A DNA stretch of 64,000 nt from Vibrio breoganii. GTDB lineage: Bacteria > Pseudomonadota > Gammaproteobacteria > Enterobacterales > Vibrionaceae. Every line of letters starts with the position of its first letter. Position 1 is the stretch's first letter. This document shows, piece by piece, positions 18,852 to 27,313 of the stretch. The notes beneath the pieces were generated by a model. The model did no database searches. It saw nothing but the letters and a program-made list of their open reading frames with translations, and was not told the DNA's origin. The DNA lies in contig NZ_CP016177.1 in the NCBI RefSeq assembly GCF_001677275.1, positions 1,922,001 to 1,986,000 of the forward strand, given 5' to 3'. The translations under genes and the position numbers were made by a program.

Positions 18852-19742
18852 TTATGAGGCTACATCGGTAGCTATGTCCGCAGCCTTGTCGGTGGGTTTT
18901 TTTCTTCTGCGCCAGCGGATGGGCATTAACGGAACCACAATCATCGCAATACCAATGATAGTCAACAGGTCTGGGATCTCGTCAAACCACATGATCCCAA
19001 ACAGGGTAACAAAAACCAGACCTGAATATTCTGCCAAGGCTATCTGACTTGCTGGGGCTTTTTTATACGCCACAACCACCAGCGCGTGATAGCTCAATAC
19101 AAAAAAGTTAATCGCTAAGATCCAGAACAGGTGACGAATTTCAATGGGCCCCCAATTCGGTAGCGCCAGTAAAAACGCTCCAGGGATCGTTAAAGCGGTA
19201 GTCCAAAACAGCGTCGACACCACTGACTGAGAAACCGGCAAGCGCTTGATTAAGATATTGCCTACCGCCATCGCCAAAGCACTACCCAAGGCAATAATCG
19301 CCGCCCAATGAAAATGCTCAGGTCTTAACACCACCAGCACGCCAATAAAGCCAATACCCGTTGCGATCACCTTCTTCATCGGAGGCATCTCTTTCAAAAA
19401 GATGATCGACAATGGCAGCATCATTAACGGGGCCACATAAAACATCGCGTTCGCCGTTGCCAAGGTTAAATGGGTAATCGCCACCATAGCGCAGCCGCTG
19501 CCAATCAAAATAAATTGCGAGCGCCAAAAGTTAATCTTGCCACAACCCTGCATACGCTCTTCCCTTGGTAGGCGCAGCCATAATGGCGCAATGATCAGCA
19601 GGCTCATGATCTGCCTGATCAACACATACTGAAAGGTGGGCACCTCACCATTAAGGACCTTAAGTGAAACATCCGAGAGTGAAGCTAAGAAATTGGCAAA
19701 GACCAATAATAAGATGGCTTGAGTGACCGAGTTACCGCGCAT
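18852..19742 (-). CDS. DMT/EamA family transporter
   Basis: 296 residues, ten predicted helices in two EamA repeats (about 8-140 and 150-275). Blocks such as ANAMFYVAPLMMLPLSIIFLKE and ASQIALAEYSGLVFVTLFGIMWFDE are typical of the ten-helix drug/metabolite transporters related to RhaT/YdcZ-type exporters. Substrate unknown. A Lys/Arg-rich tail follows the last helix. It stands alone between the regulator and rlmF. Confidence 0.87.
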   Translation of the reverse strand: MRGNSVTQAILLLVFANFLASLSDVSLKVLNGEVPTFQYVLIRQIMSLLIIAPLWLRLPREERMQGCGKINFWRSQFILIGSGCAMVAITHLTLATANAMFYVAPLMMLPLSIIFLKEMPPMKKVIATGIGFIGVLVVLRPEHFHWAAIIALGSALAMAVGNILIKRLPVSQSVVSTLFWTTALTIPGAFLLALPNWGPIEIRHLFWILAINFFVLSYHALVVVAYKKAPASQIALAEYSGLVFVTLFGIMWFDEIPDLLTIIGIAMIVVPLMPIRWRRRKKPTDKAADIATDVAS

Positions 19743-19905
19743 AGTGCTCTAACATAGTGAAGAATGGCAAAGAGGCGCGAAGATATCAGTCTTTGTGCGA
19801 TAGATCCAATTGTATGATTAATTAAGCTTGCGCTAACATTAAGCTAAGCATGTGCTAAAGTAGCGACCGCAAAGCAGACACCCAATACCGAGTATCGATA
19901 TCCTG

Positions 19906-20856
19906 ATGAAAAATAACAAAGTTGCCGCAAAAAAAGCTGTGAAAGCCGGTCTTCATCCGCGAAATAAACACCACGGACGCTACGATATCGATGCCTTGGT
20001 AAAAGCACTCCCAGAATTAAAACGTAAAGTGACACTCAATCCTAAGGGAGAGCAAACCGTAGACTTTAGCGACCCTGAAGCCGTGCTAACCCTTAATAAG
20101 GCCTTGCTGGCGCACCATTATCAGGTGAAGTTCTGGGATATCCCAAAGGGCTACCTATGCCCGCCGATCCCAGGACGTGCCGATTATGTGCACCGCTTAG
20201 CAGACTTATTGGATACCGCGGATAACACCATCAATGCTCTCGATATCGGCACAGGGGCGAGCTGTATTTACCCGATTATTGGTGCCACGGACTACCAATG
20301 GCACTTTACTGCGTCCGATGTTGACCCAATATCCATCAAAGTCGCTACCGAGATTGCCAAGCTAAACCCTCATCTATCGATGAAGATAGTCCCGCGCCTA
20401 CAAAAAAATGCTGACAATATCTTCAAGGGAGTCATTAAAGAGGGCGAGTACTATCACCTCACCATGTGCAACCCACCCTTTCACAAATCTTTAAAGGATG
20501 CGGAGCAAGGGACAAAACGAAAGGCTGACAATCTTGCAAAGAACAGAGCCAAGCGCGGCTCAGAGGCTATGAATAAAAAAGGCCAGCCAATAAAATCAGC
20601 GCCACAAGGGCTCAACTTTGGTGGCCAGAAAGCGGAGCTTTGGTGCCCGGGCGGCGAAGAGGCCTTCATCAAAAACATGGCCGTAGAAAGTGCCCTATTT
20701 AAAGAGCAAGTAGGCTGGTTTAGTACCCTTATATCCAAAAAAGAGAACGTCGCACCGATGCAGAAGGTACTTGGCAAACTAGGTGCGAGCGAGGTCAAGG
20801 TTGTTGAGATGTCTCAGGGACAGAAAATCAGTCGATTTATTGCTTGGCGATACTAG
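19906..20856 (+). CDS. rlmF: 23S rRNA (adenine(1618)-N6)-methyltransferase
   Basis: 316 residues closely following E. coli Rlm[14 protein letters not shown] at the N-terminus, [30 protein letters not shown], the SAM-binding [15 protein letters not shown], catalytic NPPF (MCNPPFHKS), [16 protein letters not shown] and the C-terminal QKISRFIAW. It adds one methyl group to A1618 of 23S rRNA. A lysine-rich insertion after the NPPF motif (about residues 200-225) is longer than in E. coli. Confidence 0.94.
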   Translation: MKNNKVAAKKAVKAGLHPRNKHHGRYDIDALVKALPELKRKVTLNPKGEQTVDFSDPEAVLTLNKALLAHHYQVKFWDIPKGYLCPPIPGRADYVHRLADLLDTADNTINALDIGTGASCIYPIIGATDYQWHFTASDVDPISIKVATEIAKLNPHLSMKIVPRLQKNADNIFKGVIKEGEYYHLTMCNPPFHKSLKDAEQGTKRKADNLAKNRAKRGSEAMNKKGQPIKSAPQGLNFGGQKAELWCPGGEEAFIKNMAVESALFKEQVGWFSTLISKKENVAPMQKVLGKLGASEVKVVEMSQGQKISRFIAWRY

Positions 20857-20890
20857 GGTCTGTTGATCCTAATTTACTCAAGGCATAAAA

Positions 20891-20918
20891 AAGCCAGTAA
20901 GCAATAACTTACTGGCAA
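20891..20918 (-). terminator. Intrinsic terminator of the rpiB-...-ribBX operon
   Basis: GCCAGTAAG and CTTACTGGC arms. Read on the minus strand the hairpin is followed by TTTTTT, 24 bp after the ribBX stop codon, closing the long catabolic operon. Confidence 0.85.
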
Positions 20919-20941
20919 ATACAACTACCCGAATTTGGTTT

Positions 20942-22048
20942 TTACTCGGTAATGTAATCCACTACCTCTAAGCCGAAACCAGACAAGGCGTGATACCTTT
21001 TATTTGAAGACGAGAGTAGCTTCATTTTTGATATCCCAAGATCCGCTAATATCTGAGAGCCAACACCCACCTGACGTGACGTATCCACAGGCTTGTGCTT
21101 AGGAGTAGCCTCGCCTTCCGCTTGCATTTGAATTGACTTGATCTTTTGTATCTTAGCCTCTGAGGTTTGCTCTTGGCCTAAAATAACAACCGTACCACCT
21201 TCGTTAGCTACCTTCTTCAAAACCTTATCTATTGGCCAAACAGGCTGTCCTGCATGGGTAGACAATAGTACGTCACTGAGCTGATCGTATACGTGCACAC
21301 GCACTAGAGGCGCTTCCAAATCTGAGCCACTACTTAACGCATAATGAATCTGGTTATCTATGGTGTCTCTGTAGGTCACCATATCAAACTCACCAAACTC
21401 AGTTGGCATCTTACATTCAGCAATACGTTCAATCGTCGTTTCTTGAGTATTTCGGTATTCAATCAAGTCCGCAATAGTACCGAGCTTAATATTATGTTTT
21501 TCCGCAAACACTTCTAATTGAGGACGGCGAGCCATTGTGCCGTCTTCATTCAAGATCTCTACAATCACAGAAGAAGGCTCAAATCCCGCTAGTCGAGCTA
21601 GATCACAACCCGCTTCAGTATGCCCTGCACGGCTAAGTACCCCACCGTCTTTAGCCGCCAAAGGAAAGATATGCCCAGGCTGGACAAGATCGGATGCTAC
21701 CGCTTGCTTTGCAACAGCAGCCTGAATGGTTACCGCTCGGTCTTCAGCAGAGATGCCCGTTGTCACCCCACTAGCAGCTTCAATAGAGGCGGTAAATGCA
21801 GTTGCCCAAGGTTCTGTTGGGTTTTGCACCATAGGAAAGAGATTAAGCTTGTTACAGCGTTCCTGAGTCATGGTCAGGCATATCAGGCCTCGGCCGTGAG
21901 TGGCCATGAAGTTGACATCTTGAGCTGTCACACACTCGGCAGGGAGCATGATGTCACCCTCATTCTCGCGATCTTCATCATCCATTAAGATCACCATCTT
22001 ACCCTGACGATAATCTTCGATAACTTCTTCTATTTTACTGATAGGCAT
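20942..22048 (-). CDS. DHBP synthase with degenerate GTP-cyclohydrolase-II-like domain (RibBX type)
   Basis: 368 residues. The RibB domain (1-200) is intact: acidic loop [10 protein letters not shown] at 23-32, TTGISAEDR and HTEA at 143-146, so ribulose 5-phosphate to 3,4-dihydroxy-2-butanone 4-phosphate plus formate is plausible. The C-terminal domain has the RibA outline ([20 protein letters not shown]) but lacks the zinc-binding Cys cluster (the RCDCG motif), so it cannot be a normal GTP cyclohydrolase II. It is the last gene of the 11-gene catabolic operon, 30 bp after the epimerase gene and just before the terminator. That points to a role in the pathway rather than housekeeping riboflavin synthesis, or to a piggy-back gene; neither is proven. 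Confidence 0.88.
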   Translation of the reverse strand: MPISKIEEVIEDYRQGKMVILMDDEDRENEGDIMLPAECVTAQDVNFMATHGRGLICLTMTQERCNKLNLFPMVQNPTEPWATAFTASIEAASGVTTGISAEDRAVTIQAAVAKQAVASDLVQPGHIFPLAAKDGGVLSRAGHTEAGCDLARLAGFEPSSVIVEILNEDGTMARRPQLEVFAEKHNIKLGTIADLIEYRNTQETTIERIAECKMPTEFGEFDMVTYRDTIDNQIHYALSSGSDLEAPLVRVHVYDQLSDVLLSTHAGQPVWPIDKVLKKVANEGGTVVILGQEQTSEAKIQKIKSIQMQAEGEATPKHKPVDTSRQVGVGSQILADLGISKMKLLSSSNKRYHALSGFGLEVVDYITE

Positions 22049-22078
22049 TACTAGGGTCCGTATCTGGTTAAACTGAAA

Positions 22079-22921
22079 CTAATTACTGGCTAACTGGCGA
22101 ATGTAAGAAATACTTTCGTCCAATACTCGAGTGATCTCTTCAATGCTCTCAGGGGAGCGACCACGCACAGGGAAGGTATCCTTACGTCTATGCATTCTTA
22201 GTGGCTTTTCAATACTGAATGGTACACACCTATTACTCAATGACTCAACAATAGGCTTAAAATTGATCATACCTTGACCTAAGGCTGGGAAGGTAAACTT
22301 ATCATCATGAACCGAGACATCTTTCACATGAAAATGTCGGCAGAATGGCATGGCAATACGTGCCTCTTCACTTGGGCTCAGGTTGGGAGCCAAAGAAACG
22401 CTGTTTCCTGGATCAAAGTTAAGCGCTAATGCGGGGTGAGACACTTCACTAAGTATGCGTACGCCATCATCAGCGCTAGTGAAGGCATTAAAGTTATGAT
22501 CCCCACCATTCTCGATACAAATAACACATCCATGCTCTTCGGCATAAGGAGCTAATTGCTTGAGGTTATTGATAATAATATGGCGATCACCGATAGGCCC
22601 AGTACATGTATTGAGGTATTTAACACCTAAGTGATGAGCAAAGCGTATACGCATTTTAAACTCTTCTAGTGCATTGGGCGAAGCAAGGTTCATGGTACAG
22701 CCTAAGGCTTCTGTTTTAAGTTGCTCTTTCTCCAATAGAGAGAGCAAATAGTGAGCATGAGCCTCAGAGAACATGTCACTATCGAGCTGGCCTACGTATC
22801 CTTGGTTAAAGGCAAATTCTACATATCCAACCCCTAGGCTTTTGATCGTTTTTAAAGAGATCTTCAAATCATGCCCATCAAAAATAGCGGTATTAATCGC
22901 CAACCTATCTAAAATACTCAT
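22079..22921 (-). CDS. Sugar phosphate isomerase/epimerase (AP-endonuclease-2-like TIM barrel)
   Basis: 280 residues, TIM barrel of the xylose-isomerase-like superfamily. Likely metal ligands are visible: ICIENGGDH (Glu), ALNFDPGNSV (Asp), RHFHVKDVSVHDD (His, Asp) and PFSIEKPL (Glu). EryC of erythritol catabolism, a tetrulose-phosphate epimerase, belongs to this superfamily, and the neighbours here are EryH-, EryI- and EryD-like. A tetrulose or tetrulose-phosphate epimerase role is therefore a reasonable inference, but the superfamily is broad. Confidence 0.8.
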   Translation of the reverse strand: MSILDRLAINTAIFDGHDLKISLKTIKSLGVGYVEFAFNQGYVGQLDSDMFSEAHAHYLLSLLEKEQLKTEALGCTMNLASPNALEEFKMRIRFAHHLGVKYLNTCTGPIGDRHIIINNLKQLAPYAEEHGCVICIENGGDHNFNAFTSADDGVRILSEVSHPALALNFDPGNSVSLAPNLSPSEEARIAMPFCRHFHVKDVSVHDDKFTFPALGQGMINFKPIVESLSNRCVPFSIEKPLRMHRRKDTFPVRGRSPESIEEITRVLDESISYIRQLASN

Positions 22922-22945
22922 TTTCTATATCCTTATATGTTTCGC

Positions 22946-23857
22946 TCAAACTAAACGCGAAACAATGACTTCCCAAGCAAACACCGACAACAGAGATAAC
23001 CCCGTCGACCCGACAATGACACTTGCTGTGGCTTCCCTCGCGACTTGGTAGCGTTCTGCCAATAAATAGACATTAATTCCGGTGGGTAAACTACAAAGTA
23101 ACACCAACACCTGCATTTCAAGTAAATCCAACTGTAACCAAAAGTAGCTGATGCACAGCACAATGAATGGGAATCCAATCATTTTCACAAACAACAACAT
23201 AGTGACTTTCTGTTGTAATAGCTGTTGAGTGTTGTAAAAACTCAAGCTCGCTCCCAACACTAGTAAAATGATAGGCAACGCATACATTCCAACATGATCT
23301 ACCGCACTCAGTAGATAAGACGGCAAAGGAATGGAAAGCAAGTTGATCAAAGCACCCGTTACAATTGCGATAATGATGGGGTCACTAGCAACCTTTCGAT
23401 AGCTGTAGAACCCAGCCTCACCACTGCGAATCATCAATATATTAAAAAGAGGCAACACCAAGACTAAGTTGATGAATACCACGCCCATTAATATCAGCTC
23501 GGCCTCCGTTCCGTACAAAGAAAAGATCAACGGAACGCCAACACCAACAGCATTAGGATATAACGCTGACATCGACTTTATGTTTGAACAGGACGATGTT
23601 TCATCGCAGGTCTTAGCAAGAAATAACCGCATCAGCACAAATAGAGTGAACATGGCCAATAGGTAACTAATCACCAGATTCAAAGATGGCAAGTGATCAA
23701 AGTCAGCCTTCACCATTGAACCAAAAAATAGAGTGGGCGTTAAAAAAGCAAATGCAAAGCTTCTTACCCAACCCACTCTGGTTTCGTTAAAGGCGTGAAT
23801 GAATTTAGCCAACATAAAGCCGACTAATATCCATCCAATTAACTGCACTTGTTGCAT
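22946..23857 (-). CDS. AEC (auxin efflux carrier) family transporter
   Basis: 303 residues, ten predicted helices, with AEC family blocks LYPNAVGVGVPLIFSLYG, PIILLVLGASLSFY and the C-terminal CSLPTGINVYLLAERYQVA. AEC proteins move organic acids such as malate or related anions. It starts 5 bp after the eryH-like gene and ends 24 bp before the epimerase gene. It may therefore be a second carrier, or a product exporter, beside the TRAP system of the same operon. Confidence 0.85.
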   Translation of the reverse strand: MQQVQLIGWILVGFMLAKFIHAFNETRVGWVRSFAFAFLTPTLFFGSMVKADFDHLPSLNLVISYLLAMFTLFVLMRLFLAKTCDETSSCSNIKSMSALYPNAVGVGVPLIFSLYGTEAELILMGVVFINLVLVLPLFNILMIRSGEAGFYSYRKVASDPIIIAIVTGALINLLSIPLPSYLLSAVDHVGMYALPIILLVLGASLSFYNTQQLLQQKVTMLLFVKMIGFPFIVLCISYFWLQLDLLEMQVLVLLCSLPTGINVYLLAERYQVAREATASVIVGSTGLSLLSVFAWEVIVSRLV

Positions 23858-23862
23858 CTAAT

Positions 23863-24636
23863 TTAGTTCGCTTTGCTTTGCGCTATTTCTAGCAAATGGC
23901 AATACCCATCGGCATTCCAAGCAGTACGGCCCACAAACAAGCCATCGATATTCGCTTGGTCTAGTAGTTCAGAGGCGTTATCAAGATTGACACTGCCACC
24001 ATAAAGTAGAACCATTTTTTGCGAAATTGATGAACCAAACTCAGCGCTCAAAGCATTACGAATCGCTAAGTGCACTCGCTCTGCTTCCTCTGATGTCGCA
24101 GGGATACCCTGCTCACCTATCGCCCACACCGGTTCATAAGCAATAATGACATCTGTAACTTGCTCTTTTGGCACTTCGTATAAGGCAATCTTCACCTGCC
24201 TAATGACTGACTCTGCTGACACACCCCAACGCTTTTCATCGTGAGTATCGCCCACACACACTAAAGGGGTTAAGCCATGCTTGAGACTAGCAAGTACCTT
24301 TTTGTTTACTCGTTCATCCGTTTCACCAAACATCGCGCGTCGCTCAGAATGGCCAATTTCAACCAGAGTGGCTCCACAATCTTTTACCTGTATGGGTGAC
24401 ACTTCTCCTGTATAAGCGCCTTCATCCTGCCAACAGATATTCTGTGAGCCGATGCGAACACCTTTATCATTCAGTTGCTCACTCACCTGTTGAATGTATG
24501 GAAAAGAAGGGATCACAAAAGGTTGAACCGACTCCGAGCACGCTTTTACCGCAGGTTCTACCGCGGATGCCCATGCATCCGCCGCAGCGCTGGTTTTGTT
24601 CATTTTCCAACTAGTGCCTATCCACACTTTTTTCAT
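23863..24636 (-). CDS. Triose-phosphate-isomerase-like enzyme, probable L-erythrulose-1-phosphate isomerase (EryH type)
   Basis: 257-residue TIM. Catalytic Lys11, His96 (EIGHSERR) and Glu168 (AYEPVWAIG) are present, but the Asn that precedes the catalytic Lys in true TpiA (NWK) is Ser9 (GTSWKMNKT). The phosphate loop reads AIGEQGIPATSEEA instead of GTGKTAT. These two changes are, as I recall, marks of EryH/TpiA2, which converts L-erythrulose 1-phosphate to D-erythrulose 4-phosphate. Its start codon overlaps the dhaL stop (ATGA), so translation is coupled to the kinase. Specificity inferred; ordinary TPI activity not excluded. Confidence 0.86.
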   Translation of the reverse strand: MKKVWIGTSWKMNKTSAAADAWASAVEPAVKACSESVQPFVIPSFPYIQQVSEQLNDKGVRIGSQNICWQDEGAYTGEVSPIQVKDCGATLVEIGHSERRAMFGETDERVNKKVLASLKHGLTPLVCVGDTHDEKRWGVSAESVIRQVKIALYEVPKEQVTDVIIAYEPVWAIGEQGIPATSEEAERVHLAIRNALSAEFGSSISQKMVLLYGGSVNLDNASELLDQANIDGLFVGRTAWNADGYCHLLEIAQSKAN

Positions 24637-25268
24637 GCTGTCACTTGCTCCGTAGCAAACTCAGTCATAAATTGAAGAATAAACGCCATAGACACAGCAC
24701 CAGGATCTGGGTGTCCTAGAGAACGTTCACCCAATGTTTTTGCCTTACCCGTTGTGGCAATCATATCTTTAGTCGCTTCTACACCTTGCTGAGCGGCAGC
24801 GGCAATGGCAGGTAAATTCTCTGCTAAATCGCCTTTGCGAGACTCAGATTCCTTAACTGCAGCCACCAATGCATCAATCATGGTTTTATCGCCAGGTTTC
24901 GCGCCGCCACGCTCATACACACCCTGTAAACCTGCTGATAAAAATTCAGACAATGTTTCAGCGTTTAGCTCGGTCGCGCCTTTAATTGCTTTTGCACCTG
25001 AACGGAACAAAGTACCAAAGATAGCGCCAGAAGCACCGCCCATAGTCGCCATCATTGTGGAGCCGATTTTTAACAGTAGCTTGCTCACATCAGCAGGTTG
25101 ATAGCTCTCATCTGCTAGCAGTTCTTGGACCGCTTTGAATCCACGTTCCATACCAATGCCGTGGTCACCATCGCCAATGGTTTGGTCAAACTTAGTTAAC
25201 ACCGGCTCACTAGCTACCATTTGTTTAGCAACATAAGCCATCATTTCTTTTGCAATTACTACGTCCAT
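24633..25268 (-). CDS. Dihydroxyacetone kinase-type subunit L (DhaL)
   Basis: 211 residues with the nucleotide-binding motifs of DhaL: TIGDGDHGIGMERGF (Mg-ATP Asp cluster), GGASGAIFGTLFRSG and LGHPDPGAVSM. It pairs with the DhaK 4 bp upstream. No DhaM phosphotransferase gene lies anywhere in the window, so the phosphate donor is either a PTS DhaM encoded elsewhere or ATP directly. In C4 sugar pathways DhaKL-like kinases phosphorylate erythrulose, and this operon suggests that substrate. Confidence 0.9.
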   Translation of the reverse strand: MDVVIAKEMMAYVAKQMVASEPVLTKFDQTIGDGDHGIGMERGFKAVQELLADESYQPADVSKLLLKIGSTMMATMGGASGAIFGTLFRSGAKAIKGATELNAETLSEFLSAGLQGVYERGGAKPGDKTMIDALVAAVKESESRKGDLAENLPAIAAAAQQGVEATKDMIATTGKAKTLGERSLGHPDPGAVSMAFILQFMTEFATEQVTA

Positions 25269-25272
25269 TGTC

Positions 25273-26274
25273 TTACTTCCTTAAAGCAAATGAGTCACAA
25301 GGTTGGTTGTATAGTTCTTTCAGCTCTGCATCGAGCTTGAGCAGGGTCAGTGAATACCCTGACATTTCTTGAGAGGTACAGTAGTTACCCACTAGCGTGT
25401 CGTGTACTGTGATGCCACGTTCTGCCAATAGTTTGTGCGCTTGGCGAGTTGCAATAAGTAGCTCCATATAGGTCGAAGCACCCAAGTTGTTCACCAGAAG
25501 GCACACTTCATCGCCGTTTTGATAAGGCAGGTCATCACACAACTGGTCAATGAGCTTAGTTACGACTTCGTCGGCAGTGCTCATTTTCTCTCTAGCAACA
25601 CCTGGTTCACCATGGAGCCCCATGCCGATTTCAAGCTCGTCATCAGGCAGTTCAAAATTAAAGGTATTGGTTTGAGGTACCGAGCCGGCAGAAAGGGCCA
25701 CACCAATTGAACGTGTGTAATCACGAGCACGCTCAGTCACTTCAACGACTTTGTCGAAATCGTCATAAGCTTCCGATGCAGCACCCGCAATTTTCAATAC
25801 ATAAAGATCACCCGCGGTGCCACGACGTTCTTCTATTTTCTCCAGTGGCGCAGAAGCCACATCATCCCATACGCGAATGGTATGCGTCTTGATATCATCG
25901 TCATCAGCCAGCTCAGACGCGATATCAAAGTTCATGTTGTCGCCAGCATAGTTGCCATAGATATAGATAACGCCTTTACCGTTATCTACCGCCTCTGTGG
26001 TTTGCAAAATTACGTTTGGTGGTGGTGCTGCAAATATGTCGCCTAAGGCAGCTGCGTCCGCTAGACCTTTACCCACATAGCCTGCGAACAATGGTTCATG
26101 GCCAGAGCCGCCCCCCGTCAAAATAGCCACTTTATCGCTAGGTAGGTCAGTACGAATCGCGCCCGTGATACCGGGTAGGCCCTCTAGCTTGCCACTCATT
26201 GCCGCCAACAAACCCTCATATTGCTCTTTAGCAACTACCATTGGGTCATTAATCAGTTTCTTTGGCTTTCTCAT
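25273..26274 (-). CDS. Dihydroxyacetone kinase-type subunit K (DhaK)
   Basis: 333 residues from the ATG at 26274, which has AAGGAA seven bases before it; an in-frame ATG at 26292 lies inside pdxA2. Substrate-binding motifs are intact: LTGGGSGHEPLFAGYVGKG, YIYGNYAGDNMNFD, and GMGLHGEPG with the His (221) that binds the carbonyl of dihydroxyacetone covalently as a hemiaminal. The frame ends 4 bp before dhaL. In this setting a short-chain ketose such as erythrulose is as likely a substrate as dihydroxyacetone. Confidence 0.9.
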   Translation of the reverse strand: MRKPKKLINDPMVVAKEQYEGLLAAMSGKLEGLPGITGAIRTDLPSDKVAILTGGGSGHEPLFAGYVGKGLADAAALGDIFAAPPPNVILQTTEAVDNGKGVIYIYGNYAGDNMNFDIASELADDDDIKTHTIRVWDDVASAPLEKIEERRGTAGDLYVLKIAGAASEAYDDFDKVVEVTERARDYTRSIGVALSAGSVPQTNTFNFELPDDELEIGMGLHGEPGVAREKMSTADEVVTKLIDQLCDDLPYQNGDEVCLLVNNLGASTYMELLIATRQAHKLLAERGITVHDTLVGNYCTSQEMSGYSLTLLKLDAELKELYNQPCDSFALRK

Positions 26275-26284
26275 GATAGTTTCC

Positions 26285-27301
26285 TTACGCAAATTTCTTC
26301 TGGTAGGTCGTCGCCATCTTCACTGTTGTGATCAAGGCATTTTCCATAGCAGCTGTTGATGCAATATTTTTTCCGTAGATATCAAATGCACTGCCGTGGT
26401 TTGCTGTAGCGATTGGTAGCGGAATGCCGCCTTGTACTGTAACGCCACGGTCGAAGCCCATCATTTTCAAAGCAGTAGCACCTTGGTCGTGATACATAGA
26501 CACTACCGAGTTCATGTTTTGTTTTTGCACAATCCACATGGTGGTATCACCAGGGTATGGTCCAAAGGCTTGGATCCCTTTCTCTTTCGCTTTCTCAATC
26601 GCTGGCGTGATAATGGTGATTTCTTCATCGCCAAATAGGCCGCCTTCCCCACCGTGCGGGTTTAGAGCTTGTACTGCAATCTTCGGCTCTGGGAAGCCTG
26701 CTGACTTAAGAGTACGATCCATCAGCTCGATGGTTTCTAGTACTGACTCCACACTTAGATTGTCCACCACATCTTTAAATGGGATATGAGAGGTAACTCG
26801 ACCCGCCCAAATGTCATCAACCACATTCACTTCACAGCCAAAATCTTTGTAATCAGTAAGCTCTGCAAACCAAGACAACTCGTCACGATGCGCTAGACCC
26901 GCCATATGCATTGCTTGTTTGTTCAGAGGAGCAAAACAGATTCCGTGAGTTTTTCCAGCAAGAGTAAGATCTACAGCTATCTTCAAAGAGTCCAATACGT
27001 ATTGACCACCCTGCGCGGTCGCCTTGCCGTATTCAATGTCATCTGCATGAGAGTTCTTGAATGTCAGTAGCGCTGGCGTATTGTTTTTAAACTCGGCTTC
27101 TTCAAAGCTTGATACTAGCTGGTAGTCAAAGCTTGCCTGCGCCACATCCATGCCTTTACGTAATTCGTACTCTTCAGCAATAATTAATATGTTAGCCAGC
27201 TCTCTATTCTTTTGTTCGCTTAGCACTTTAACCGCGACTTCCGGGCCAATACCTGATGGGTCGCCTAGCACTAGAGCAATAGTTGGTTTCGTCATTTTCA
27301 T
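26285..27301 (-). CDS. PdxA2-type 4-phospho-tetronate dehydrogenase (4-hydroxythreonine-4-phosphate dehydrogenase family)
   Basis: 338 residues of the PdxA family. The N-terminal TIALVLGDPSGIGPEV and metal ligands His138 (AHRDEL), His216 (NPHGGEGG) and His271 (YHDQG) are present. The separate pdxA for vitamin B6 normally sits with ksgA/surA, so this operon copy fits the PdxA2 paralogues. These oxidise 4-phospho-D-threonate or 4-phospho-D-erythronate, which then loses CO2 to give dihydroxyacetone phosphate. The DUF1537 kinase that usually accompanies PdxA2 is absent; DhaKL is the only kinase in the operon. Confidence 0.88.
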   Translation of the reverse strand: MKMTKPTIALVLGDPSGIGPEVAVKVLSEQKNRELANILIIAEEYELRKGMDVAQASFDYQLVSSFEEAEFKNNTPALLTFKNSHADDIEYGKATAQGGQYVLDSLKIAVDLTLAGKTHGICFAPLNKQAMHMAGLAHRDELSWFAELTDYKDFGCEVNVVDDIWAGRVTSHIPFKDVVDNLSVESVLETIELMDRTLKSAGFPEPKIAVQALNPHGGEGGLFGDEEITIITPAIEKAKEKGIQAFGPYPGDTTMWIVQKQNMNSVVSMYHDQGATALKMMGFDRGVTVQGGIPLPIATANHGSAFDIYGKNIASTAAMENALITTVKMATTYQKKFA

Positions 27302-27313
27302 TTGTCCTTAAAT

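Noticed and set aside
20942..21440. Functional GTP cyclohydrolase II domain in the RibB protein
   Set aside because: The zinc-binding Cys motif and catalytic region are missing, so only the DHBP synthase half can be called active.
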